Positions 1 to 7,914 of a stretch of 10,162 nt of DNA are shown in pieces. Each line of letters starts with the position of its first letter. Positions within the stretch are counted from its first letter, which is position 1. This DNA comes from Euperipatoides rowelli (Eukaryota > Onychophora > Udeonychophora > Euonychophora > Peripatopsidae): the NCBI GenBank assembly GCA_003024985.2, contig PXIH01S0000964.1; one strand, written 5' to 3'. The notes under the pieces were generated by a model that was given only the letters and a program-made list of their open reading frames with translations, ran no database searches and was not told where the DNA came from. Position numbers and translations under genes: made by a program.

Positions 1-4
1 TTAA

Positions 5-92
5 AACTTCCATTTGGTCTGTGTATGATCTGGTGTCTAATTGACGTCGCTTAGAACTTCCAATTGGTCTGTGTATGATCTGATGTCTAAAT
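5..92. repeat. Two-copy tandem repeat, 50-base period
   Basis: The string AACTTCCA occurs at 5 and again at 55. The following roughly 38 bases, including GGTCTGTGTATGATCTG and GTGTCTAA, match with only a few differences. The second copy decays after about 92. The array touches the left edge and may continue upstream. No coding frame runs through it. Confidence 0.85.
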
Positions 93-278
93 TATATTGT
101 TTAATTATCTGCTAATATTTTCAATAAATAAAGTTTTTTATTAGATCCCATTATTTTTTATGGATTTTTATATACAGTATATACTGTACAGTAAGCTCAA
201 TACTGTTAGTTCTTAATCCTGGGGAAAATCCATGTTGGATATGATTCTAGGGCAAAAGTGTATAGGGGAGAAGGTTAA

Positions 279-302
279 TGTGTGTGTGTGGGGGGGGGGG
301 GG
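279..302. repeat. Compound simple repeat (TG)n followed by (G)13
   Basis: Six TG units run directly into an uninterrupted G run ending at 302. The tract is likely to be length-variable and prone to sequencing or assembly error. Confidence 0.9.
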
Positions 303-1759
303 CAATAATTGTCCCATCATTTTCAAAAAGAATGAGAGCTTTTACTCTAGTTAGATATATTTTAAAAGATTTTTAGATTTGATTTGGATTAATTTTTGTA
401 GTCGGATTAAGAACAGGTTCAGGGGTAAACAATATTCCTAAACATTGAAATCATTTTGAAGATTCTTGTATTTAGGCTTAGATGGTGGTAAGCTTGTAAG
501 TCTTTTTCTTCTTCTTTCAAATTCATTCTATATACTGTAAATAGAAATCGGTATTAAAATTGAGTTTTGAGAATTAAAAAAAAAAAACATTCAAAACTTA
601 AAATCTTTCATGAAACTGACAAAGTATTTAGCCTATTTAAATAAAAATAATAATTTTACTAATCTATATTATTGAATCTAATTCCTTCTATCTTAAACTC
701 AAGCTTGTTTCGTCCTTGTCAACAACTGAGTTGGCAACTGAAGCAGAGCCATTAAGTTAAAAAAAAATGTCTGAGTTCCTGGTTCAATGAAAACTTAGTT
801 TAGTTTGCTTTCCTCCTCCTAGTTCTTCAAGTATTTCTCCATTTTTGCAAAATTCTTCACTTTTATCACTGAATATATTGACTTTGAGTCAGCATTATTC
901 TAAAGCAGCTAATGATATTGGAATGAAATTAAAAGTGAAAACATCGTCAGATCACATGAAGAAAAAAAAAATACCTAAGTTCCTGTTTACAAAAATTTGT
1001 CTGTAAAAAGTAAAAATATTAAGATTTAAAACATATTGTAAATAAAATGACATGCATATTTATTAAATTTGGATCTTAGATGATGCAGAAGTGAGATATC
1101 TTTTCAATGAAAAGTAAAAATAAATTAAAATTTTGAATTTTATACGTGCAGTACCTACAGTAAGTTTAATGCACCGTGAGTTAGTTACACGAGCTCATTT
1201 AGCAATTACTTCATCACCGTTAATATACATATAGTATTGATCAAAAGTGGACATTGTTCAAGATGCTGGTTTAAATTCATTTACTTTGCAACTAGCAAAT
1301 AAGCCGGTTACAAGGGCATAACCATTTTTTTTGTTTAAGCCCTTTTTTATGTAAGAAAAAACACCACTTAAAATTTCTAAAATTAGTTCCCGTGCCGATC
1401 TTTTAAGCCCATTAAACCTTTTTTTTTTATCTATCGCAGAGATCTAAGAGGAAAAAATAGTTTCGAATAAGCCCGTTAGAGCTGATACTATCTTCCGAAC
1501 ATGCTATTCCAATTAGATTAGTAATGTATATACTGTAAGGATGATACTTGGCTCTTTTTTTTAAAAAAGTTCTCAATTTGAGTCGGCACTGTGCCAGCAA
1601 TTTATCCTTCCACATAAATTACTTATTACACACACTCTGGTGAACCAAAGCTAAAATTAATTATTATTAATGAAACCATTTTACTTTCAGATTTAAATTT
1701 AAAGAAAAGAAGCTCCTAGTAATATTCAATTACTGAATAATGTATTTACTTGTGAGTAA

Positions 1760-1791
1760 CCTTTTTTTTTTTTTTTCCTTCTTCTTTTCAG
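1760..1791 (+). promoter_or_regulatory. Splice acceptor with 30-base pyrimidine tract
   Basis: Positions 1760-1789 are entirely C and T, followed by AG at 1790-1791. This is a textbook strong 3' splice site. It lies exactly where the reading frame begins to match the ASAP ankyrin region, which fixes the exon start at 1792. Confidence 0.9.
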
Positions 1792-1975
1792 TCGAAATTT
1801 AGATAAATTAACGTTAGAAGGCAACACGGCATTACACCTGTGTGCTTTACTAAATCAGGTAGAGTGTTTAAAATTGCTCCTACGCAGTGGTGCCGATGTT
1901 CATCTGGAAAACCTACGAGGCCAGACAGCGTTAGACATCGCGAGAGAGAATGGCTTCCACATGTGTGAAGAACTG
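1792..1975 (+). CDS. ASAP: Internal exon: ankyrin repeats of an ASAP-family Arf GTPase-activating protein
   Basis: What is seen: one base completing a split codon, then 61 uninterrupted codons. The translation opens with RNLDKLTLEG and contains one full ankyrin repeat beginning GNTALHLCALLNQ and continuing VECLKLLLRSGADVH. A second repeat, GQTALDIARENG, follows and ends HMCEEL. The signature ankyrin positions (G-TALH, LLL--GA) are intact. What is known: ASAP proteins bind phosphoinositide membranes through BAR and PH domains and stimulate GTP hydrolysis on Arf GTPases, affecting focal adhesions, podosomes and membrane traffic. Their ankyrin repeats pack behind the ArfGAP domain. The spacing NLDK...ECLKLLLR...LDIA...CEEL matches ASAP better than ACAP or AGAP. 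The exon enters in phase 2 and leaves in phase 0. Translating past 1975 gives 14 codons, then a stop at 2018, supporting the donor. Which vertebrate paralogue it is closest to cannot be decided here. Confidence 0.9.
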
Positions 1976-1985
1976 GTGGGTAAAC
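1976..1985 (+). promoter_or_regulatory. Splice donor, tandem GT pair four bases apart
   Basis: The exon ends CTG and is followed by GTGGGTAAAC. The GT at 1976 is chosen because it keeps the next exon in the ASAP frame. A second GT at 1980 (GTAAAC) is a possible competing donor. Using it would shift the frame. Confidence 0.75.
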
Positions 1986-2023
1986 ATAAAATATTAATAT
2001 CTAGTGTAATCAATTTATAACTT

Positions 2024-2040
2024 TGTGTGTGTGTGTGTGT
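2024..2040. repeat. (TG)n microsatellite
   Basis: About eight uninterrupted TG units lie 49 bases after the splice donor. UG-rich RNA close to a donor is known to bind CELF- or TDP-43-type proteins in animals. Any role here is inference. Confidence 0.9.
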
Positions 2041-2475
2041 TATAGAAAATAGATTTAAAACAAAAGTTGAATTTTTTTTTTTTGCTTTATGATAAGAGAA
2101 ACTTCATAATTTCCTAATAATAAAACTGAATTCTGAAACTTTTTATTTTCATAAGGTTATATACTGTATATCATTGGAATGCCTTTAGATTTGCATATGG
2201 GTCTGATGTCACTAAAACTTGGATAAATATATACATACTAGTTTAAAAGCCTGTCAAAAATGACGGACATCAATTTCTTCCTCCTTAGCTTGCTATAACA
2301 GCAAAATGACGGATACAGCGACATCTATGGACAGAAAATAGATCGAAAATAGAGCAGCGTGACAGACATCATGACCAAAGTGACCAAACTGGCCTTATAT
2401 TATAGTTAGAAGATATATTACTAATAAAGGAATTTATTGTCAGTTGCGTTATGTACAAAAATAAGTTTTACCTCC

Positions 2476-2492
2476 TATATATATATATATAT
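2476..2492. repeat. (AT)n microsatellite
   Basis: An uninterrupted alternating TA run of 17 bases lies upstream of the retrotransposon relic. Confidence 0.9.
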
Positions 2493-2560
2493 GTCGTTAT
2501 ATAATTAGTTTTGATATCCAGGTTAAAGATTTGTAAAATAATATTTGCTTACATACTTAA

Positions 2561-2908
2561 GCAGAGATGATTGCGATCAGTGAGGGAGTGAGAGAGATCA
2601 AGTGGATAACTAGTTTATTGTCTGAATTGGAATCGTGAGAATATATACAACTACCAGTAGTGATAAATACAGATAGCAAAGCTGCTATAGAATTGTTTGA
2701 AAGTTCACTACTATTAACAAGAACGAAACACATCAATAGAAAATTTCACTTTGTTAAGGAACAGTTGTCGAAAAAAAAAAAATTGAATTTTGTGAAATTC
2801 GAGGATATGGAAGCTGATTTTTTAACCAAGTCTATATGTGGAACTCAAATTAATGACACTAACCTGAAATTGGGTATTGGCAAGAAGTCTTTATCAGTCC
2901 ATGCATAA
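2561..2908 (+). pseudogene. Decayed Ty1/Copia retrotransposon pol fragment, RNase H end
   Basis: The frame beginning at 2561 reads AEMIAISEGVREIKWITSLL, matching the Copia RNase H block usually written AEYIALSEAVKE-LWL--LL. A TGA stop at 2636-2638 interrupts it. The same frame then resumes with INTDSKAAIELFES, RTKHINRKFHFVKEQL and ADFLTKS, ending at a stop at 2906-2908. These correspond to the conserved acidic DNQ-AI-type block, the RTKHID--YHF block and the C-terminal AD-LTK block of Copia pol. A TAA also sits directly before 2561, and upstream homology fades, so gag, protease, integrase and most of reverse transcriptase are missing. In the intact family this domain removes the RNA strand during reverse transcription. 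Here it is a dead relic lying in an ASAP intron in sense orientation. It has the fewest stops of any non-exon frame I read, so it may be a fairly recent insertion. Family assignment is confident; clade is not. Confidence 0.88.
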
Positions 2909-3153
2909 AATGGGAATTTGTTATACCTGTGTGTATATTGTACGTATGTGCTGATAACATTTATAAGAGAACGAGACAAATGAGATATGAATATAGCAGA
3001 TGTTAATCGGCTGAAAAGATCGTCTGCTGTTCTTATGTTTTTATAGATATGTAGTGTTATGTTTTATGTATCCTGTTTTAAACTTATTATTTTATTTTTA
3101 AATCATTCATTATGTTAAAATAACTGGTTGAGTGCATTTATTCCAACTTCCCA
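2909..3153 (+). mobile_element. Probable polypurine tract and 3' LTR of the Copia relic
   Basis: Immediately after the pol stop comes a purine-rich stretch (AAAATGGGAA, 2907-2916). TGTTATACC follows at 2919, a typical Copia LTR start. A TATA-like TTATAAG lies at 2961. The segment up to about 3153, ending TTCCCA, would make an LTR of roughly 235 bases, within the usual range for animal Copia elements. The 3' border is uncertain because I see no clear terminal inverted repeat, and no second LTR is visible in the window for comparison. Confidence 0.5.
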
Positions 3154-3155
3154 TT

Positions 3156-3167
3156 AGGATTATCAGC
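3156..3167 (+). other. Possible Copia-type primer binding site
   Basis: AGGATTATCAGC directly follows the inferred LTR end. It resembles the TGGTTATCAGC/TGGTATCAGAGC sequences that pair with initiator methionine tRNA in Copia elements. The match is short and imperfect. A primer site should follow the 5' LTR, not the 3' LTR, so chance is a real alternative. Confidence 0.25.
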
Positions 3168-3564
3168 AATAACGAATACTAAGAATCAAGAAAATTTAAA
3201 CAAGCAGCATAAAATAAAAATTAGCAACTTTTATTTTACCGGTAGCAAATTTTAAAATGTAGCTAATGTTTGGACGACTCAATTTTTAAATATTTTTTTT
3301 AAAGGGAATGCGTATTAAATTGTTTGTTGTTATTTTAATACTAGGGCTAATTTAACAATCTCAATTTTTCTACCGATACCGGTACTTATATATTTTTAGT
3401 TTCTTTGTACAATGAAATGGGATATTTTTTAAAAAATCTACATTACAATTAGGGAAGGCTGTTTGAAATTTGTGGTTGAAAGATTGAAATTAATTTATGA
3501 TTTTTTTTGTTGAAATAAAAATTATTTTAAATTGTGTTTTTCTTTTTTTTTTTACACACTGTAG

Positions 3565-3633
3565 TTAAAACACGCCCTGTCAGGCAAGAAGGATCTCTTT
3601 GAACATGTTGACATTGACTGGGGTCTGTCACAG
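3565..3633 (+). CDS. ASAP: Internal exon: end of ankyrin region and linker of ASAP-family ArfGAP
   Basis: The exon is 69 bases, 23 codons, phase 0 at both ends. It follows a T-rich acceptor ending GTAG at 3561-3564 and stops at CAG before GTAATT. It reads LKHALSGKKDLFEH and then VDIDWGLSQ. Joined to the previous exon the boundary becomes CEEL-LKHALSG, matching the ASAP family sequence CEELLTQALSG. The DIDW motif sits where ASAP proteins have an EYEW motif just after the ankyrin domain. The expected next part, the acidic and serine-rich linker before the proline-rich region, was looked for downstream and not found in the window, so the next exon lies beyond 10162. Because the exon length is a multiple of three, skipping it would keep the frame. 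Confidence 0.87.
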
Positions 3634-4136
3634 GTAATTAATCTTTTTGTTTCATTGAAATATATTACATTACCAGTTTTTTTTTCTCAATATAAAACTA
3701 ATGACTAAATAAGTGAGCCTAAAAACAATCAACTGATTATTATAGAAAAGCATGTTGGAGATATACAGTACAGTATATTTGACAAGTTAAAAGTCTCCAT
3801 TTACAATTTCATTGTGCATCAGATTCTCTGTTTCATAGTAAAAAGTTTAAATTATTAAATGATTCTACTTCAAGTATTTTTTTATTATTTTTGTAATTAT
3901 TAAGAGTGCAATGTTGTATGAGGTTAGGCTTGCAGTGTTTATATAACTGATGTAACTTCATATTTCAGACCCTTCCCTTTACCTCTAAAATTTCAACCAT
4001 CCTCTCCCCCTCCACTCACTGCCTTCCCATGTTTCACTTTTTAGATACAATCTGCATATTCTGCTTTTAGTTGCTCTAAACAAATACAATCTTATCACCC
4101 CCAGGTTTGTAATTTCAATTTTAAACTGATCACAGT

Positions 4137-4540
4137 TTTGGACATCAATATGAAATACTCTTGTCAAATTTTAGAAGCGTTTACCACAATTTACCACTGA
4201 GTTGTGGCTGCCACACATACAGAAGACAGAAACTGTATTTTTTATTAAGTCAAATTGTATCAAACACTGCTTGCGTTTACGTTTTTTATTTTCATTGCAC
4301 TAAAGGAGAGTTGTATGACTGGCCATCCCTCCCCCTTTTAGAGTTTTGACTTGAAAATGACCATTAGAACTTGGACGATAATCCTCCTGTCAAATTTTGA
4401 AGCATCTGGCAATATTTTATGAGTTATGTCTGCTACAGGTATACAGAATCGACTTGAAATTGGCCATTGGATGATAATTAAAAACACGCTGTCAAATTTT
4501 GAAGTATGTAGTAAGATTTACTAATGTCTGCCATGACACA
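4137..4540. repeat. Diverged repeat, three copies sharing a TGTCAAATTTTGAAG core
   Basis: TGTCAAATTTT followed by GAAG (or AGAAG) occurs at 4162, 4388 and 4490. The last two copies are 102 bases apart and share flanking parts: ACTTGAAAATGACCATTAG against ACTTGAAATTGGCCATTGG, then GATAAT before the core. After the core, TATGTCTGC, AATGTCTGCCA and TTGTGGCTGCCACA align. The 226-base gap between the first two copies contains extra sequence or a decayed copy near 4250. It may be a short dispersed repeat family or an old minisatellite. Confidence 0.65.
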
Positions 4541-4856
4541 CAAATGATTTATTATTATAGATACTATAGATTTTTATCTAAGCCAGAAATATTTTTAAAA
4601 TTACTCTACATGTAACCATTTATGTTACTCTGTTTTAATATCTATTGAAGTTATTAACTACTGAATAGACTGACATTACATAATAATATACTATGATTTG
4701 AATGGTGATCCCTCCCCTCTCCATTCCCATCGGATTTAAAAAAGCAGAGTACTAAAACAACTGGTCATAGTAGTTATACCATCGTAATGTAATCTAAAAC
4801 AAGTAGGAAATATACTGAGCATGCTACTGTGTAGCATAAATTAGATACATTTTATT

Positions 4857-5162
4857 AGGTTTGTTCTTTTTTTACTCAATTGTTTTAATAGACATCTTTT
4901 GTTTTCTGTCCCTGTTATCCTTATGTCTCTTTTTTGTTGTATTTTCATTTATCCAGGGTGTTTATTTTGTTTAGTTTTCTTGCCTTTGTCCACCAGGTGT
5001 GTCTTTAGTTTGGTTAATTCTTGCCTATTTTAACATGGTGTCTATTTTGTTTTATTTTTTGTTGTTCCCTATTAGCCAGATGTCTGCTTTGTTTTGTTTT
5101 CTTGTCCCTGTTAAACAGGGTGTTTCTTTAGTTTTAATTTTTCCCCTGTTAGCCAAAATGTC
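4857..5162 (+). repeat. Degenerate T-rich minisatellite, 38-43-base units
   Basis: Clear successive units are 4955-4994, 4995-5034, 5035-5077, 5078-5116 and 5117-5154. Each begins AGGGTGT, AGGTGTGT, ATGGTGT or AGATGTC, continues with T/G-rich sequence (CTTTGTTTTGTTTTCTTG in one unit), then CCCTGTTA or similar, and ends in AGCC, CACC or AAAC. Shorter, weaker units extend left (4889-4920 and 4921-4954) and right to about 5162. The 89-codon open frame at 4999-5268 is a by-product of this array and not a gene. The + strand, which is the pre-mRNA sense strand, is strongly T-rich and A-poor. Confidence 0.85.
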
Positions 5163-5323
5163 AATTAATTCCTTATCATGCAAAGTTGGTATGTACCGTA
5201 GTCTAATTGATGTGAAGAATATCTTTCTTGTTGACATAAATGCGTACAATGTTCTACAGTTTGTATAGTAAAAATCATTTGAAAAAATTAGAAGTGGCCC
5301 TTTTAGTCCTTAAGCTCTTGAAT

Positions 5324-5335
5324 CCCCCCCCCCCC
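5324..5335. repeat. Poly-C run
   Basis: An uninterrupted run of 12 C lies between two minisatellites. It is likely length-unstable. Confidence 0.9.
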
Positions 5336-5396
5336 TTCTCTTCAATTGCTGTGAACTTCATGGTCTATCAATTAATGACATAAAAAATTTAATAAT

Positions 5397-5520
5397 GGGA
5401 TTTGAACTGACAACCATAGCAGATTGAACTTGCAGCCATAGTGTGGTTTGAATTTGTAACCATAGTGGGGGTTTAACTTGCAACCATAGTGGAATTTGAA
5501 CATGTGAACACAGTGGTGTT
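5397..5520. repeat. 24-base minisatellite, about five units
   Basis: The core CCATAG recurs at 5414, 5436, 5460 and 5484, with a decayed version near 5508. The spacing is 22, 24, 24 and 24. Each unit is close to TTTGAACTTGCAACCATAGT plus a few G. Units differ by substitutions, so the array is old. No frame stays open through it. Confidence 0.88.
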
Positions 5521-6043
5521 TTACTCATCATAAAATGTTTGATTTGGAGCCAAAGTTGAACTTAAATTTATTAATTTTAAGAATAAAAATAAAAAACATT
5601 GAAACAAATTTTTTTTCAAATTATTAAGCTATATGCCTACTTTCAGATTGTTTGACAATTTGTTGATTAATAATAGCCTAACATTTACATACTGTATATT
5701 CTTTTTGTACCTGATATTTAATACTGAAAAACTGGAGGAATAGACTTTGCGTTTTTTCATATCAATTAGCGATAAATTATTGAAAACTAACCGCATGTGT
5801 GTGCGGGTGTTTAGAAACTAAACAAAGACTATATAGCCTACTATACACTGTGCACTGTAAATCTATAATACACACATCTATACAGTTTATATAGTATATA
5901 TATCATAAATCACCTAACAAGCATGCAAAAATTTAGGGTATGCTTTTGCTAGACTCTAATTGTTTTATTTGGTTTTCTCAAGAGTAAAAGAAAAGCTTTT
6001 TTAGGCACTTTTTTTTTTTTAAGATTTGTAGCTGTGTTGGAAA

Positions 6044-6264
6044 AACTCAACTGTTAATGTATTTGTCCGACGCTTTCTAACTTTAAGTGTTATTTTAAAC
6101 CATCCATAAACTTTTATTGGGTTAGAAATTCTCCTACTGCGCATATGTAGAATTTTTAATAAGAACTCTATTATGGATTTTTCCAAATACCTTTTTAACT
6201 TTAGGTATGATCTTAAGCCATTTCTATTGTGTGATAAGTGCGGATTATTACAGTGCATATGTTA
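6044..6264. repeat. Diverged tandem duplication, about 116-base period
   Basis: CTTTCTAACTTTAAGTGTTA at 6073 aligns with CTTTTTAACTTTAGGTATGA at 6191. TTTTAAACCAT aligns with TCTTAAGCCAT. TACTGCGCATATGTAG near 6135-6150 aligns with TACAGTGCATATGTTAG near 6248-6264. The offset is 118 falling to 114, so small indels have built up. A 79-codon open frame on the minus strand spans both copies, but it looks like a by-product. Confidence 0.7.
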
Positions 6265-6805
6265 GGCACCATTCTCCCTGTTTGGTAAGGCCAGTATTTT
6301 TTTACATCGGCTTATGTCTTGAATTTTTACATTATTTTGTAGGGATGCCCATTTGTTTGGCTAATTTTATGATTTTTTGACTTTATGAAAAAAGATATAC
6401 AATAATTGCACTTTTGTTAAGACAATCCCGAAATAGCCATCTGTTTTTCCATTGCTAGATAATCTAGCAGTGATCTTTCAAACGAGAATGGTTATGAGTT
6501 GGACTATGCTGTAAGTTCATGCCTACAGGCGAATCCAGATATTCACACTTTGCATTGTTCCGTACCTTTAAGTTTTTAACACAATTGAATTTAATCAGAG
6601 CGTAACCTGTACTGTAATATTTGATAGATATTTTCTTTCTCTATGCTCTGAAAATATACATGCATAAAAAAAGCCCATAAACGACAAAAGCATAACAGTT
6701 TGGATAACGTTTTTTTTTTTTCATGCTTTAAATTACGGAATTAAAACAAACTTTTTTTTAAAAATACATAATTTCTGTTACATCATCTGCTTGTTAGACG
6801 ATTTA

Positions 6806-6903
6806 CAGGTATATACAGTATATATAGTAGTATATATTTATAAGCAGTATATATTATACTGTATACTGTATGTATTTAATATATACAGTATATGTCTATA
6901 TAT
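6806..6903. repeat. AT-rich palindromic cluster built from TATATACTGTA-type words
   Basis: The stretch is almost entirely alternating T/A broken by CAG or CTG, with four copies of TACTGTA or TACAGTA (6814, 6857, 6864, 6884). TATACAGTATAT and TATACTGTATAC are near-palindromes, and outer parts can pair with inner parts to form hairpins. Confidence 0.8.
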
Positions 6904-7470
6904 CTTTGTTTGAATTTAGTCGTTAAAGCAATTTTAATCTATTTTATAATTTACAACTTAATGTAGTGAATTAGCCATCTAGTTACACTATTTCTGAATT
7001 GTAATTGTTATATTCCATTTTCCATCAAGCTAAAAAAAATTTGTTCATAAATTTATATTAGTCTGAATTTAAGAATCAGCTAAATTATCCAAAGTTTTCT
7101 TTTCTATTTTCACAACTGTCACATACTGTTGGCTTGGAAAAGGACGAAGATTTTCTTTATAAACAGGTGGCATTTCTCCTCCTACTTTGTTAGATTAGCT
7201 GCCGCCGCTCTGTATATTTACTGTATTTTCAAACTAGTTAATCCATTTTTCGGCATCTTAATTTATTATAAACAAAAACGTAAAAAAAAAAAAAAACCCA
7301 GCAACATGGAATTACATCTGTTGAAAATACAGTTTGAGTATGTATGAAAGATGGTTTAAAGACACCTGCAACATTTTTTGTTAGGTCATTATAAATGCTT
7401 ATTATGAAAAAATAAAATGTTTAAGTCAAATTTTTAACAATAAAATAGTTATTTATAATAGTTTTAAAAT

Positions 7471-7914
7471 TTGAGTGAGTTTGGATCTAGGACCTTCAGC
7501 ATCCAGGGTGTGCCAAAACCAATGACATTTTTCTTCCCCCACACATTACATTTTTATACCTGTTAAGTTTTAAATATGGCAATTAGAGAAGATTAGAGTG
7601 GGAGTGCTCACATAATAATTTGATTCTTTTCATTATTTTAAAATGCCCAATAAATTCATAAAATTAAGGTATTCAAACAGCTAAAATACTTTCTGTATCT
7701 ATTTTTTTTTTTTTTGCTTTACCGCTGTCTTTTAATAACCCTTTAATTTTCTGAAAAATAATACTTTTTTGGTGATATTTTTTTTCAAGACCTGAAAAAA
7801 AAAATTTTGAGGGGGGGGGGAGGGATAGGAAAGGAGGGGGGAAGAAAAGTGTGGGACACCCTTATTCCTAGTCCCTGTGATGTCCACTTATCCATAGTTA
7901 GATCCAGCTCTGAC
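7471..7914. mobile_element. Imperfect inverted-repeat segment, possible decayed MITE
   Basis: The left side (7471-7545) contains GGATCTAG, then AGGGTGTGCCA, then TTTTTCTTCCCCC. The complement of the right side (7834-7914) gives GGATCTAA, then AGGGTGTCCCA, then TTTTCTTCCCCCC, in the same order. The internal gaps differ, so the arms have diverged by indels. An AT-rich interior of about 290 bases carries no coding frame. The outermost bases of the right arm read, on the minus strand, CAGAGCTGGATCTA. I see no target-site duplication. Confidence 0.4.
7809..7855 (+). repeat. Purine-rich G tract with G-quadruplex potential
   Basis: A run of ten G (7811-7820) is followed by AGGGATAGGAAAGGA, another run of G (7836-7841), and GAAGAAAAGTGTGGG. 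Only a few pyrimidines interrupt it. Four or more G-runs within 46 bases could form a quadruplex, and the purine asymmetry suits triplex formation. No function is shown. Confidence 0.7.

Larger units (their letters stand above)
1..1791 (+). other. 3' part of an intron of the ASAP-like gene (upstream end outside window)
   Basis: The stretch ends in a convincing splice acceptor directly before the first ankyrin exon, so it is read as intron. All six frames are broken up by stops and I found no stretch resembling the preceding part of ASAP (end of ArfGAP domain and first ankyrin repeat). It holds a two-copy 50-base repeat at the left edge, a TG/G simple repeat at 279-302, A-runs near 575-587 and 960-970, and several copies of the TACTGTA/TACAGTA motif. 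The rest, about 303-1759, is AT-rich sequence in which I see nothing else supportable. Confidence 0.7.
1976..3564 (+). other. Intron between the two ASAP-like exons (phase 0)
   Basis: The intron is bounded by GT at 1976 and by AG at 3563-3564, the latter preceded by a T-rich tract from about 3537 to 3553. It is 1589 bases long and contains a TG run, an AT run, a sense-oriented Copia relic with a probable LTR (2561-3153) and AT-rich filler. A short stretch at 2250-2390 is less AT-rich than its surroundings and has a small direct repeat (AAAATGACGGA near 2257 and 2303). I could not identify it. Confidence 0.85.

Noticed and set aside
1427-1615. Minus-strand 62-codon open frame upstream of the ankyrin exon
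   Set aside because: It is short and Lys/Leu-rich, with no homology I recognise. It is probably a chance frame.
1792-3633. ACAP- or AGAP-type ArfGAP as the identity of the two exons
   Set aside because: The CEEL-LKHALSG junction and the DIDW motif after the ankyrin repeats fit ASAP. I know of no matching motif at that place in ACAP or AGAP.
3968-4100. Acceptor-like TATTTCAG followed by less AT-rich sequence, considered as the next ASAP exon
   Set aside because: No frame gives the acidic, serine-rich linker expected after the DIDW motif, and the frames soon hit stops or lack a sensible donor.
4999-5268. 89-codon open frame that could look like a hydrophobic small protein
   Set aside because: Its first half lies inside the T-rich minisatellite. 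The hydrophobic composition simply reflects TTT/GTT codons, and no conserved pattern is visible.
6019-6258. Minus-strand 79-codon open frame as a gene
   Set aside because: It is basic and low-complexity, spans a decayed duplication and has no recognisable domain, so it is kept only as a low-interest finding.
7129-7347. Plus-strand 72-codon open frame
   Set aside because: It ends in a lysine run encoded by poly-A, has no homology I recognise and no splice or start context.
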